Assembly: GCF_964204865.1 (NCBI RefSeq)
Contig: NC_135250.1
Span: forward strand, 23,117,395 to 23,181,394
Source of the DNA: Styela clava
Lineage: Eukaryota > Chordata > Ascidiacea > Stolidobranchia > Styelidae
DNA length: 64,000 bases
Direction of reading: 5' to 3'
Part shown: positions 34,324 to 46,102 of the stretch, in pieces
How the letters are laid out: every line of letters starts with the position of its first letter
Numbering within the stretch: the stretch's first letter is position 1
The notes under the pieces: generated by a model
Database searches by the model: none
Told to the model about the DNA's origin: nothing
The model's input: the letters and a program-made list of their open reading frames with translations, nothing else
Program-made: the position numbers and the translations under genes

Positions 34324-35710
34324 TCTATCTTTTTCATCTGGAATATATGCTAACAGAAAAGACTTCATAGAAAACTTAAAATCGAATTAGGAATCTATTA
34401 GCCTAGGTTGCCTATGCCTGATAACTAAATTTCGATGTAATATAATTCCTGCTGTGTGTTTGTTGCAACCAGCCTAAACAATATTACAAAAAATGCTTCA
34501 TATATGTCAGAAAATTTAGCATTTACCCTACTGTATCTCAAATACCACAATGCGTGCTTGATATGTCTGCAAGTTGTTTTGGTGGCAATTTAAAATGGAA
34601 TTTTTCTTTTAGCACTTCCTCTGTTATGAAGAGTTTGAAATCTTGCACTGAATGTAGATATAGTAAGATTTTTGCACATTTTAGTGAGTTTTTTTGTGTT
34701 TTCGCATGTTTCAGCTTGATAAATGACAAATAATGATCAATGTGTTTTGACAACAAAATTGTTTGTTATATATTGCATTGTTTACCTATTCTTGGCACTA
34801 TTGTGACCCGCAAAAAGAAAAAAAATAATAGTATGGTCCCAGAGGCCGACAATCTTGAAACACCCTGATGTAACTAGTATCTGATTAATAATTCGACCAC
34901 CTGAACGCTTACATATTACCTAATGTTTTTAATTCTAATGACGGTTTTTCATTTTCCTTTTTTTATTACATTATTGAATTGATAATGATCACGATTTGAT
35001 TTTATTATTCCTCGACATTTTCCATTTTTTTTATTATTCCATTCAATTTTGTGACATGCCATAATGGTGGTGTTGACCTCGTTCAATTCCTATTTATGTT
35101 TTATGGGTTCACAATTTGAAATCCTTTCATTCAAAATACCTAAATTGTTTTTGATAAATTCTATTTGATCTTAGTTTAACTCAACAAATTTCAAATTTTC
35201 AGCTGTTGATCAGAAAGGGTTAATATTAAATAATCATTTCCATCAGTGAAAATCACTGTATTTTTTCAAATTACTGATTTTGTAATGTGATAATTTTTTT
35301 CTATGCTTCTTATTCATGAAATAACTGTTGTAGATTAGCCATTATGAATTGTAATATTCAGGCTAGGCTTTTTATTACATTGCTCCTGTTGTACAAAATT
35401 GGTTTCTGTCCATTCAATATTAAAATTTTGAAAAGGTAAAATTTCAAGGATTAAAAAATTTTCTAGTCAGAATATTATTTATCCAACCTCGTCTTAGTAA
35501 TAACATTACTACTGATCACAGCTAACCAATTCATTTTTTTCATTTTCAAGGATGGTTCATTTCATATCATCATTTGTATAACGAGATAAGAGATATGTTA
35601 TGGTATTTTTCAAGTGCCGCCCAAGTGAAATACAATACTCAAGCATGTAACATGAATGAAATATACCAGTAACTGAAACGATACCACCTAGTAAGTTGGT
35701 GAATTAACAA
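34324..35710. repeat. K4 distal 3' flank with empty piggyBac site
   Basis: Resumes the K3-type flank. At 35215-35230 it reads GGGTTAATATT without the element present at 24360. From 35615 to 35710 it departs from the K3 interval, which carries a SINE there. Confidence 0.75.
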
Positions 35711-35895
35711 CTGTCCTGCACACAGTCTAGCACCTTGCATCACATGAACCAACCTATGGCATCAAGGAATCCAGCAGTCCTCTCGCACATAACTAACGCC
35801 ATGTGGTATTGGAACCTTGCAAACCTACGCAGGGTAATCGGAGGTGCAGTGGTGACTGGTGAGTCTATTCCCAACGCTCCTACCACTCCTATTCC
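35711..35895 (-). mobile_element. tRNA-derived SINE, minus strand, diverged
   Basis: Orthologous by duplication to 26521-26690: the reverse complement carries GTGCGAGAGGACTGCTGGAT and GATTACCCTGCG. The head region at its right end is decayed. Confidence 0.65.
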
Positions 35896-36414
35896 TAACA
35901 CACCGCCGTTTTATTCTTATACTTTATGCACCTAAGAATAAGAAAAAGCAAAAGTTGTTAAAATTTTTTCTATTCCTATCATTTTATGGAAGACTATGGT
36001 AGTTAAAAAATAGTTCCTTAAAAGGTTTCCAAGAAATGCTAATATTGTTTAGAAGTTATTGCTGTGTCAAAAAATTGTATGAGCCGTATTGGTATTTGCA
36101 TCTGTTTGTCAACAAGTTTGGATTATATAACCATATAAGATAAGTGTAAATCACTAGTTGTTAATTAGGTCATCAGTAAACAATTATTTGCCCACAGTAT
36201 AAAAGAAGGTGAATGATAAATAACGAATACTACCTACCGTAATTAATATACCGGTATGTAATGCACAATGCTATTGATAAACCACAAGATGTTATTTACA
36301 TTCTGTTCCTCCCGCTGTTGTACTTTGAGTTACTTTTATTTAACACTTTATTAGGTTTGTTGTTGTTAATCTATGAATATTTTGCTTGATAAAGAAATTT
36401 TATGCTTTATATCA
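35896..36414. repeat. K4-K5 inter-gene module
   Basis: Matches 26680-27100 and then runs on with AT-rich DNA to the hAT-like end at 36415. No gene. Confidence 0.65.
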
Positions 36415-36680
36415 GGGATGGCGAACCTTTTTCAATGAATGGGTCAAAAATCATAATTTTATCACGGAACAAAAGAGTGTGGGTCACAGATATTCAATCA
36501 ATGTTTGTATCTATAGAAAACTTGCTGTTGCATCTGAACCTTTAATTCTTATGAGCTTCAGTTGGTGTTGTGTAGTTCTGAGCTTTATTTATGCATTTCT
36601 ATCAGGGACTACTAGACTCTTTATGGCACTCAATTTTATGAAATTTGTGTACAAAAACATATATATGAATCATCAAAAAT
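36415..36680. mobile_element. hAT-type left end, element truncated
   Basis: Starts CAGGGATGGCGAACCTTTTT followed by AATGGGTC and later GTGTGGGTCAC. These features match the right end preserved at 28480-28527 in the K3-K4 interval. No right end was found here before the K5 upstream duplicon begins near 36680. Confidence 0.5.
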
Positions 36681-38167
36681 ATTTTAGAAGATCACTGTAC
36701 TTTTTGATTATTTATTTTGTTCCACTGCTTTCTTGGTATAATTAAATCTAATTATGCATTTTTTAAATGTGTTAAATCTGTGTGTTTTTTTGTCATGGAA
36801 AAACTGTTCAATAGATTTGACATTATCATTTGTAATATTCAGGCTTGTGGCTATAAAGCTTTTATTACATTGCCCCTGTTGCACATATTGCTTTCTGTCC
36901 ATCCAATATCAAATTTTTGCAAAGTGGAAATTGCCAAGATGGAAAATAAAAACTTCTAATCGAAATAGTATTTATTCAACCATGCCTTAGTAATAAATAA
37001 CCTCACTGCTGATTGCTGTTGACCAATGCGTTATTTGTATTTACGATCTCATTTTTTTATAATTGATATGGTTTGATAACATACTTGTTCAAGTTGTGCT
37101 ATTTTTATTTTTGTGTTTTCAAAAAATAGTTAAAAATTAAATAACTCTATTGCCATTATGCCTTCCGAAGAGCTTTTGTTTAAGCAGTCAATATTTGACT
37201 TCATTCTTTACATAGCTCCGAGATTGTGATGTGTTGTTATTTGATCAGGCCTTGCCTTCTGTTAAAGTTGAATTTTTTTATTGTAGTCATTGTTTTATGA
37301 AGCAAGATTTATTTGTGATGAACTGTGAAGTCAAACTCTTTTAATTTAATTTCTTTATTGTTCAAGGTATTATAATTGGTAGGATAAGTATGGCCATACG
37401 ATACCGGTTGGTTTTTCTATGCAAATGTCCACTTTCTGAGAATGGGATCTGATCTAATCAAAATTTAATTCGATCAATTGGCATGAAAAAATAAAAACAA
37501 AAACATGACGGTATCACACAGGGTTGCCAATATTGGTTTTTTTATGCGCAAATTTAGCAATTTTGATTTTTTGAAGCACGTTCAGTGTCGTTTTGGCATT
37601 TACTTGACTTGTTGATATATATTCTAGTTTCTACTATTACTATTCTATCTACTATTAAAATGGGCCGCAATACGGTATATAGTGTGCAACAATACCTACT
37701 GCTTAGCTACCCCCAGGAATTGTTTTTCTTGTTTATTATTTTAAAACCACAACCAAACTTTTGCAGCTACTCAGATAGATATTCAAGCAGGGGTGTTGTG
37801 AATTTAGTTTTTCACGTTACATTGTTATTTGTCAGTTTTTAGTTATGTTTATGAAAAAATTTGAAAATTAAATAATTAATTGTCATTAAGCCTTCCATTA
37901 TTCCGAAGAGCTTCAGTTTAATCAGTCAATATTCAACTTCATTTATTACATAGCTTCGAGATTGCGATGTCTACTTATTTAATCAGGCATTGCATTTCGT
38001 TATGGTTTCATTTTTTTATTGTAATCTTTGTTTTATGAAGCAAGTTTTATTTGTGATGAACTGTGAAGTCAAACTCTTTTCATTTAATTTCTTTATTGTT
38101 TAAGGTATTAATTAATAGTGGTATAATCTAAGCAGTACTTTATAAATCAAACAAAGTCATCTCAGAA
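36681..38167. repeat. K5 upstream duplicon and leader
   Basis: Near-identical to 28660-30171. It has small differences such as an extra CTATCTACTATTA at about 37645. No gene. Confidence 0.78.
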
Positions 38168-39808
38168 ATGGAAGAAAAAATCAAGACAGATTCTAAAGAA
38201 CATGCTGTTGAAATTTTACAACAATTAAATGAATATCGTAAAACTGGACGTCATTGTGATTTCATGATCAAAGCTGGATCTGAGGAACTTCCTGTTCATA
38301 AGAATATTGTGTCGGCAAGTTCAGATTATTTTAAAGCAATGTTATCTCATGAAAATGTTGAAACAAAATCTGGTGTCGTTGAAATAAAGGGATTTGATGA
38401 AGTTTGTGTTAAAAAATGTGTTGATTTCATTTACACTGGGGATGCTTATGTTGCCAAAGAAAAACGTGAAACACTCATGGGTGTCGCTCACATGATGCAG
38501 CTGCAAAGACTTTGTGATGGTATCGCAATTTTTCTGGAAGATGATCTTGATCCTAGATCGTTTTTTCAAACTAAAAAAATTGCGAATGGGTACAACTGTG
38601 AACAACTTGAGGAACAATGCAATCAATTTGCATTGCAACGTTTCAAAGAAATTGCTCAGTCTGATGAGTTTATGGATCTCGATGAAAAATTTATTTCATT
38701 CCTGATCGAATCAAAGGAAACAAAAGCACAGGAAGAAGGGAAATGTAAGATGTTGTTAGCATGGACCAAACATGATATTGATGAAAGAAAAGAATGTTTT
38801 CTTAGTTTGGTGATGAAATTTCAGTTGACGAAAATGACTTTGTCATATAGAAGATTTCTCGTTGAAAATGAACCATTGATATTTGAATCTATGCAGTCTC
38901 TTCGTTCACTGACTTTATCAATACTGGACAGCCATCCTGTGAATATCAGTTCAAAAGATTTCGATTTAACAGAGAATAAACAACTTGTCGTTTTTGACCA
39001 AAATTCTCAAGGAATGCATTCACATGATGTTGGTGATAAAACATGGACGCCAATGCAAACTATAGATCAAGCAATTATACAGAATTTATATTCTGCTGTA
39101 GTGATGGAATCTTACATTTATGTGATTTGTAGAAATGAATCGTTTTATAGACTTGAATATGCTGAATCAAATGCAAAGTGGGAACAAATGGCAAATATAA
39201 ATCTTCAGTATGCATGTGCAGTTGCACTTGATGGTTTTGTTTATGGTATTGAGTATGAAAATGCTTCAAACATTATGGAAAGATACGATCCATCAAATAA
39301 TAGTTGGACCAGACTAACAAACAAATCATTGATTCTAGCATATGAATCTTTGGTGGCTGCTGATGGAAAGATGCTTTGTATTGCAGGATATTCTATTCAG
39401 CAATATCCAAATAAAGCAACAAACCAAGTTGAGATTTATGATCCTGTCACATCAACTTGGTCAATGGATAATAACTCATTAAATGAAGCAAGATATCAAG
39501 CTTCTGCAACTGCTACAGAGAAAGGAATATATGTTATGGGAGGTTGTAATTTTTATGGAACATCAACTTTCATTACTGCTGAATTTCGTTCATCTGTAAC
39601 TAAAACCTGGATGATATTGAAATTAATGAAATGTGCAAGACAAAACTTCAGTAGTTGTGTGATTGGTGACAAAGTTTATGTCATTGGTGGAAATGGAAAT
39701 CCTGCAAATATAGAGGAATATGACCCAGAAACAAAAGAATGGAAAATCATTGAAACAATACAAGGAAAAAATATTTTTTCAAGATCGACTGTTGCAATAT
39801 CTGTATAA
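38168..39808 (+). CDS. K5, BTB-BACK-Kelch (KLHL-type) protein
   Basis: Encodes 546 aa in one exon with the same domain order as its neighbours. Copy-specific changes in the conserved half include Lys for Asn at residue 6, Gly for Glu in IKGFDEV, and NGYNCEQLEEQ in BACK. The linker reads LRSLTLSILDSHPVNISS. Blade 3 has ENASNIMERY (as in K6). The blade-4 loop is the longest (YSIQQYPNK), the blade-5 loop is CNFYGTSTFIT with Ala for Val after it, and the blade-6 entry is CARQNFSSC. It ends AISV. Blade 4 has MLCIAG in place of VFCIAG. Predicted CUL3 adaptor; no frame break. Confidence 0.92.
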   Translation: MEEKIKTDSKEHAVEILQQLNEYRKTGRHCDFMIKAGSEELPVHKNIVSASSDYFKAMLSHENVETKSGVVEIKGFDEVCVKKCVDFIYTGDAYVAKEKRETLMGVAHMMQLQRLCDGIAIFLEDDLDPRSFFQTKKIANGYNCEQLEEQCNQFALQRFKEIAQSDEFMDLDEKFISFLIESKETKAQEEGKCKMLLAWTKHDIDERKECFLSLVMKFQLTKMTLSYRRFLVENEPLIFESMQSLRSLTLSILDSHPVNISSKDFDLTENKQLVVFDQNSQGMHSHDVGDKTWTPMQTIDQAIIQNLYSAVVMESYIYVICRNESFYRLEYAESNAKWEQMANINLQYACAVALDGFVYGIEYENASNIMERYDPSNNSWTRLTNKSLILAYESLVAADGKMLCIAGYSIQQYPNKATNQVEIYDPVTSTWSMDNNSLNEARYQASATATEKGIYVMGGCNFYGTSTFITAEFRSSVTKTWMILKLMKCARQNFSSCVIGDKVYVIGGNGNPANIEEYDPETKEWKIIETIQGKNIFSRSTVAISV

Positions 39809-42266
39809 GGTTGATGTTAATTACTATTATTTCTGGTCAAGTATTGCTCTTATATGCTTATTGAAAATCGCTGTCAACATTTCTAATTTTTCTCAAAATA
39901 ATTTATATCATAAGATGATAATCTAATTTTTTGTGTTTCATAATACTCGACCAAATAATTTCAATTTATCAAATATTTTGTAATTTTTTTTGTGTTCTTG
40001 TGTTGTATTATAGTTAGCTTAAGAATGATCCAATAGAATAAAGTTAGGATTTACTTATTTACCCATGGGTCAGGAAAGTCGATAAGACAGCTTTATGATG
40101 AATGTATGTTTTAATGTGGAGCTTATTAATCTTTTTCATATATACATCCAACTAGTATCTGATTGAAAATTTGATCGCCTAACCACCTTAATATTATCTA
40201 ATTTTATTTAGAAATAGTTATTCAAATCCTATTGAGGGTTTTTCATTCTACTTATTTTATTATATTAGTGCATTAATAATGATCAAGATTTTAATTTATT
40301 CGGTATTTTATTCAATTTTGTGACATGCCATAATTTTGAGACCCCTGGCCTAAATTGTTTTTGATTTGAGTGGAACACAACAATTCAATTTTTTCATTGC
40401 ATAAAATTTCAAGTTTTTCGACTATTGATCAGAAAGGGTTAATATTAAATAATCATTTCCTTTAGTAAAAATCACCGTATTTTTCTGAATGATTGATTTT
40501 GTTTCCACCGCTTTCTTGATATAATCAATTCCCTAATATGTAAGTTTCGGAATTGGTTAATTGTTGTCTATGCTTTTTATTCATGAAATAACTGTTCAAT
40601 AGATTTGTCATTACGCATTGTAATATTCAGGATAGTGGCTATAAAGCCTTTTATTACATTGCTCCTGTTTTATTAAATTGGTTTCTGTCCATCCAATGTC
40701 CAATTTTGCGAAGTGAAAATTTCAAAGATGAAAAAACTTCTTAACAGATTATTATTTATTCAATCTTGTCTTTGTAATAACATTACTGCTGATCACTGGT
40801 GACAATTCATTTTTTGGGATGGGCTTATTTCATATCATCATTTATATAACGAGATAAGATATATGTTAAGTTGACAAACAATAATTTAACTCCTGATAAT
40901 TATATTTTTGAAATATTTAAATGGTGTTTTTGGGTTCATATGGATTTTGAACTTGAATAGGTATAGTTTTGTACTTAATATAGAGTGTTTAAAATATGAC
41001 TGTAGAATTTGTTCCAGTCTATAACATTTGTTTGCTTCATACCAATTTTGAAATATAATATTTGAAAAACTTTTGTTCAAACTCACATTAGCCCTATAAC
41101 AAGTACCGTATAATATGTTATAAGAGATGTCCAAGGGCGTTTTTCATGTAATTTTGAGACATTTTTATAAATTTTTCTGCAACTGACAAATCTTGAATAT
41201 TTGTTGACCGTTTTGATTTTTCATTAAAAAAATTTTTTTAATTTGGTAATTGAAAATAAGTTCCCTATTATAAAGGGAATAGGATTTTGATAAATATTTT
41301 CATTGTCGTAATATATTTATTTTGAATATTTCTTTAAACTCAATAAAATATATTAGCCCAATTGTTGTTGTTATTATGTTAAATATAAAAGATATTTGTA
41401 GGAAAATAGTTTTCACTTTTTTGCTTGCAGCTAATTTTTTGAAGTATTGTTATTTTTACAGTAATATTGATATCATAATCAGATCAGCTGAGAAAGAAAT
41501 TAAATAGTCTCTGATTATTGCAGAGTTACAATTTGTCATTGCAACATGCTTGGTTCCCTACTTGACGATTTCCCAAAAGTTTGTTGAAGATGATTTGATG
41601 CGTATTTCTGATGAAGCTGTACATGGACAAAACATGCCATTGTTTGGCAAAACGTGAACTTTATATCAGGCTTTGAAGTTGGGTGTTTAAACTTAATTTG
41701 GTATCGGCCAGAATCATCTGTATTTCTTAAATTTCATTGAGTCAGACTCAAAATTGTTTTGTGACTCATAGTTGGGTGAAAGTTTTTAGGCCCCAGAACA
41801 CCAGTAGATTCTGGAATCAAACTGTAAGAATATTCAAAAACGAGTAGTTTCTGCTCCTGTTAAAAAAGATAGATATCATCGAGCAACATGAAAATGTGAT
41901 CTTGCTTGAATGCTTATATTTTGGCTTGCATCAAACAGTAATTAAATTTATACATAATGCAGCAATAGTGCAAAAAGTCTGCAATTCTGCTGTTTACAAT
42001 CCCTTTATGCTGTGTCTGTGATAACTAAATTGCTTGCGTTGATAAAATTTAAATTGAAAGCTAGTCTTTTTCCAGGTGTGACTTTGCTTCACCTCCACAA
42101 TATCGCCATCAGCACCTCCATTTTCTTGGAGTTCACTTCAAAAGCGTTTAATCGACCACAACTTAACGACAAAGTTCCCAAGAAACTTCTGTTGAATGCT
42201 TTTTACCAAGACCTGCGCCAACCAATCTCTACTTCCCAAAAAATAGGTACCGTACCTACTACCTAC
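39809..42266. other. K5 3' flank
   Basis: A more diverged version of the K3/K4 flank up to about 40870 (empty piggyBac site at 40439). Then comes the K2/K6/K7-type landscape (ATCAGATCAGCTGAGAAAGA at about 41477; AACACCAGTAGATTCTGG at about 41798). At 40335-40350 it contains TTTTGAGACCCCTGGCCTAA, an isolated hAT end. The ORFs here, such as 42012-42269, are not recognisable. Confidence 0.6.
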
Positions 42267-42768
42267 TAGAGATGCATTGGTTATATCGGCCCCTTTTGCA
42301 GTATCGATTAAATGATCTATATTTAATTTATTTCCGATATATTTAGCTTTATAATCTAATCCAGAATGGTTTAAAAATTAAGTAAGAATAATGATGTTGA
42401 AATTATTTCTTGCGCGGAGAGATCATGTTTGCGGTAATTGCCTCCTTAACTCTGAGTCATGCCCACCCCCCCACCCCACCCCATCCCCCACTTTTGTGAG
42501 TAGAAATGGGAACAGGTTTTTGACCTTCTTTTAATTAACTATTTATCAGCCAACCTGGCTAAACTAATTTGGCTATTTTCGCTGCTAAATTTTATAATAT
42601 TATTAGGTATGTATTATACTGAAATAATGTGCACTATGAATAATTCTATCAGCCGCTTGTTTTAACCAGTCTACCCCGCACACCTAAAATAATAATTACA
42701 TAGTATCTGTACTTGCATTATTCGTGGGTATTGGTATTGTTTACAAAATTGGTATCGGAACATTTCTA
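42267..42768. mobile_element. Possible hAT-like element, 502 bp
   Basis: The left end TAGAGATGCATTGGTTATAT and the inverted right end TAGAAATGTTCCGATACCAA are similar. The expected 8-bp duplication is poor (CTACCTAC versus GTACTCAC), so it is old or the boundaries are off. No coding sequence. Confidence 0.4.
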
Positions 42769-43023
42769 GTACTCACTAGCTTCATTTAATCAATTGTTTA
42801 GGTTTTGTTGAGCTCATTTCATTCAGGCATCCCTTCTTGTTAGTTAGAGTGTTATTTTTTTATTGTGATCTTTGTTTTTTGAAGCAGTTAACTTAGTGGG
42901 TTCTTCATTGTCTCTCCTGAGGTTTATTTGTGATGGACTGTTTAATTATATTTCTCTATTGTTTCAGGTATTATTATTAATAGTGGACAGTGCTTTATAA
43001 AAACAAACAAAGTCATCTCAGAA
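42769..43023 (+). promoter_or_regulatory. K6 leader
   Basis: Shortened version of the array leader. It keeps TTTATTTGTGATGGACTG and the pyrimidine stretch, here ending TTTCAGGTATTA, but has lost the GTATAATCATAAG part: AATAGTGG runs directly into ACAGTGCTTTATAAA. Confidence 0.5.
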
Positions 43024-44674
43024 ATGGAAGAAAAATCAATACAGATTCTAAAGAACATGCTGTTGAAATTTTACAACAATTAAACGAATATCGTAAAACT
43101 GGACGTCATTGTGATTTCCTGATCAAAGCTGGATCTGAGGAACTTCCTGTTCATAAGAATATTGTGTCGGCAAGTTCCGATTATTTTAAAGCAATGTTAT
43201 CTCATGAAAATGTTGAAACAAAATCTGGTGTCGTTGAAATAAAGGAATTTGATGAAGTTTGTGTTAAAAAATGTGTTGATTTCATTTACACTGGGGATGC
43301 TTATGTTGCCAAAGAAAAACGTGAAACACTCATGGGTGTCGCTCACATGATGCAGCTGCAAAGACTTTGTGATAGTATCGCAATTTTTCTGGAAGATGAT
43401 CTTGAGCCTAGATCTTTTTTCAAACTAAAAAAATTGCAAATAGGCTCAACTGTAAACAACTTGAGGAAAAATGCAAGCAATTTGCATTGCAACATTTTAA
43501 AGAAATTGCCCAGTCTGATGAGTTTATGGATCTAGATGAAAAATTTATTTCATTTCTGATGGAATCAAAGGAAACAAAAGCAAAGGAAGAAGGAAAATGT
43601 AAGATGTTGTTAGCATGGACCAAACATGATATTGATGAAAGAAAAGAAGGTTTTCTTAGTTTGGTGATGAAATTTCAGTTGACAAAAATGACTTTGTCAT
43701 ATAGAAGATTTCTTGTTCAAAATGAACCACTGATATTTCAATCTGCGGAATCTCTTCAGTCAGTGACATTGTCAATTTTGGATAGCCATCACGAGGATAT
43801 CAGTCCAAAAGATTATAATTTGAAAGATATCTATTTTACAGAAAATAGACAACTTGTTGTTTTTGATCAAACTTCTCAAAGAATGCATTCTTGTGATGTT
43901 GATGATAAAACATGGACACCAATGCAAACCATAGATCAAGCAATTATACAGAATACATTATATTCTGCTGTAGTGATGAAATCTTACACTTATGTGATTT
44001 GTATGAATGGATCGTTTTATAGACTTGAATATGCTAAATCAAATGCAGAATGGGAACAAATGACAAATACAAATCTTCAGTATGCTTGTGCAGTTGCACT
44101 TGATGGTTTTGTTTATGGTATTGAGTATGAAAATGCTTCAAACATTATGGAAAGATATGATCCATCAAATGATAGATGGACCAGACTAACAAACAAATCA
44201 TTGATTCTAGCTTGTGAATCTTTGGTGGCTGCTGATGGAAAGGTGTTTTGTATTGCAGGATATTCTAATCAGCAATGTCGAGCAACAAACCAAGTTGAGA
44301 TTTATGATCCTGTCACATCAACTTGGTCAATGGATAATAGATCATTAAGTGAAGCAAGATATGCTGCTTCTGCAACTGCTGCAGAGGAAGGAATATATGT
44401 TATTGGAGGTTATAATGTTAATGAGAGTACAGTCCTGAATACTGTTGAATTTTGTTCATCTGTTTCGAAAATTTGGATGATGTTGAAACCAATGAAAGCT
44501 TCAAGGCACTGGTTTGGTAGTTTTGTGATTGATGAGAAAATTTATGTTATTGGTGGTAATGGAAATCCTTCAAATATAGAGGAATATGATCCTGAAACTA
44601 AAGAATGGAGAATTATTGAAACAATGCAAGGAAAAAATATAACTCCATTGGCAACTGTTGCAATAAATATATAG
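43024..44674 (+). pseudogene. K6, BTB-BACK-Kelch gene with two frameshifts
   Basis: Full-length relative of the array genes, but one A is missing in the A-run right after the start codon (43031-43035), and one base (the G of TCG) is missing at about 43414. BTB therefore reads in one frame without an ATG at its head, while BACK and the Kelch propeller continue in another frame to a stop at 44672-44674. There are no other stops in the rest. The linker has six codons absent elsewhere (LKDIYF). Loops are YSNQQCR (blade 4), YNVNESTVLNT (blade 5) and ASRHWFGSF (blade 6), and FCSSVSKIW replaces FRSSVTKTW. It is probably a recent pseudogene; assembly errors in homopolymers are the main alternative. 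Confidence 0.8.
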
Positions 44675-46094
44675 AATCATTTACTCTTATACTTGGACAA
44701 ATATGGCTCTGATAATCTAATTGAATATACCTATCAATTTTTCTGATTCACTTGGAAATTTAAATTTGTTTGCAGAATTATGGAAACCAGTAAATTAATC
44801 ATTTACGTGATAATATTTAGAATAAATAATTCGTTTGACAAAAAGTTTTATTTGTTTATTTTTCTTCAATACATTTAGCTTAAGAACGAATTTACAAAAT
44901 GTTTGAAGATATAGCTTGAGTAATTTCTCTTTAAAGATAATCAATATCAAAATTGATAATTTGATTGCTTGGTTAATCATTACCCATTTTATTTGAAAGT
45001 GACAAATGAAAATTACTTTTCATATTTGTAATGTTGATTTTTTATTTATTTATTTTATATCTCTAATTCTTGAGAATGTATCATTTTTCAATATTTTATT
45101 CAATTTTGAGATATATCAGATTACAGGGGCTTACCCCATATTATTTTTTATGGTTGGTATGGGTTGTAATCATATTTTTCTCGTTAACTCACATGAATTG
45201 TTTATGATGGGGTCTTTCTGATTTTATACATACACTGTATTTTTTAAATATTACAATTTCACTGCTTTTTTGATATAACCAGTTTGAAGATATGCCTTTT
45301 AAATGTGTTAAATATTTTTCATGCTTTTTATTTTTAAAATAACTGATCAGAAAATGGTGATTTTGTAAATGAAATATTTAGGTTTATGGCCCTATTGCAC
45401 AAATTGGTTTCTGTCCATACAATATCAAATTTTTGCAAATCTATTATTACAAATAAAAGAAAATACAAAACTTTTAGGTTAAGGAGAAGTAGTGTTTATT
45501 CAAACATGACTTAGTAATGACCTTACTGCTGATCACTATTGTCCAATGCAATATTGTAATTTTGTATCTTTTTGAGGTGAGGCTCATTTCATACCATTAT
45601 CTGTGCAACGTCATAACGGACTTGTTTTGGCCATCTAGGCTGAGAACAATTATTCAACTTCTGATATTTCTATTCTGAACATGATGATGATTTTGAGGAA
45701 TTTTCGTTAATTTCTTTGCAACTAATGAGCCATGAAATATCATTATTCATTGATTTTAATTCCTGATCAACAAACAATAAGTTCTTGTAATGAATAAAAT
45801 ATGATTTTATTGAATATTCTCAAAAATTTTATTATTGTAGTATATTCATATTGACTAATTTACTGAACTTGATAAAATATACTGTGTTAGTGAAATTGTC
45901 ATTGCGTTATGTATAAAAGGTACTAGAAGGAAATATAAATTTTCATTTTGATGCTTGTAGTTAATATTCTGACAAATTCTTACTGGTTTTATTTATGCAA
46001 TTTTTCACAGTTGTAATTTGCAATATTGATATCATAATTAGATCAGCTGAGAAAGAAATTAAATATTCTATGATAGTCGTAAAGTTACTGCCAG
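44675..46094. repeat. K6 3' flank
   Basis: Paralogous to the K2 (9495-9654 plus 10573-11760) and K7 (59369-60820) flanks. It continues uninterrupted through the position where K2 has the 902-bp hAT element. No gene. Confidence 0.75.
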
Positions 46095-46102
46095 CCTTAA
46101 AA

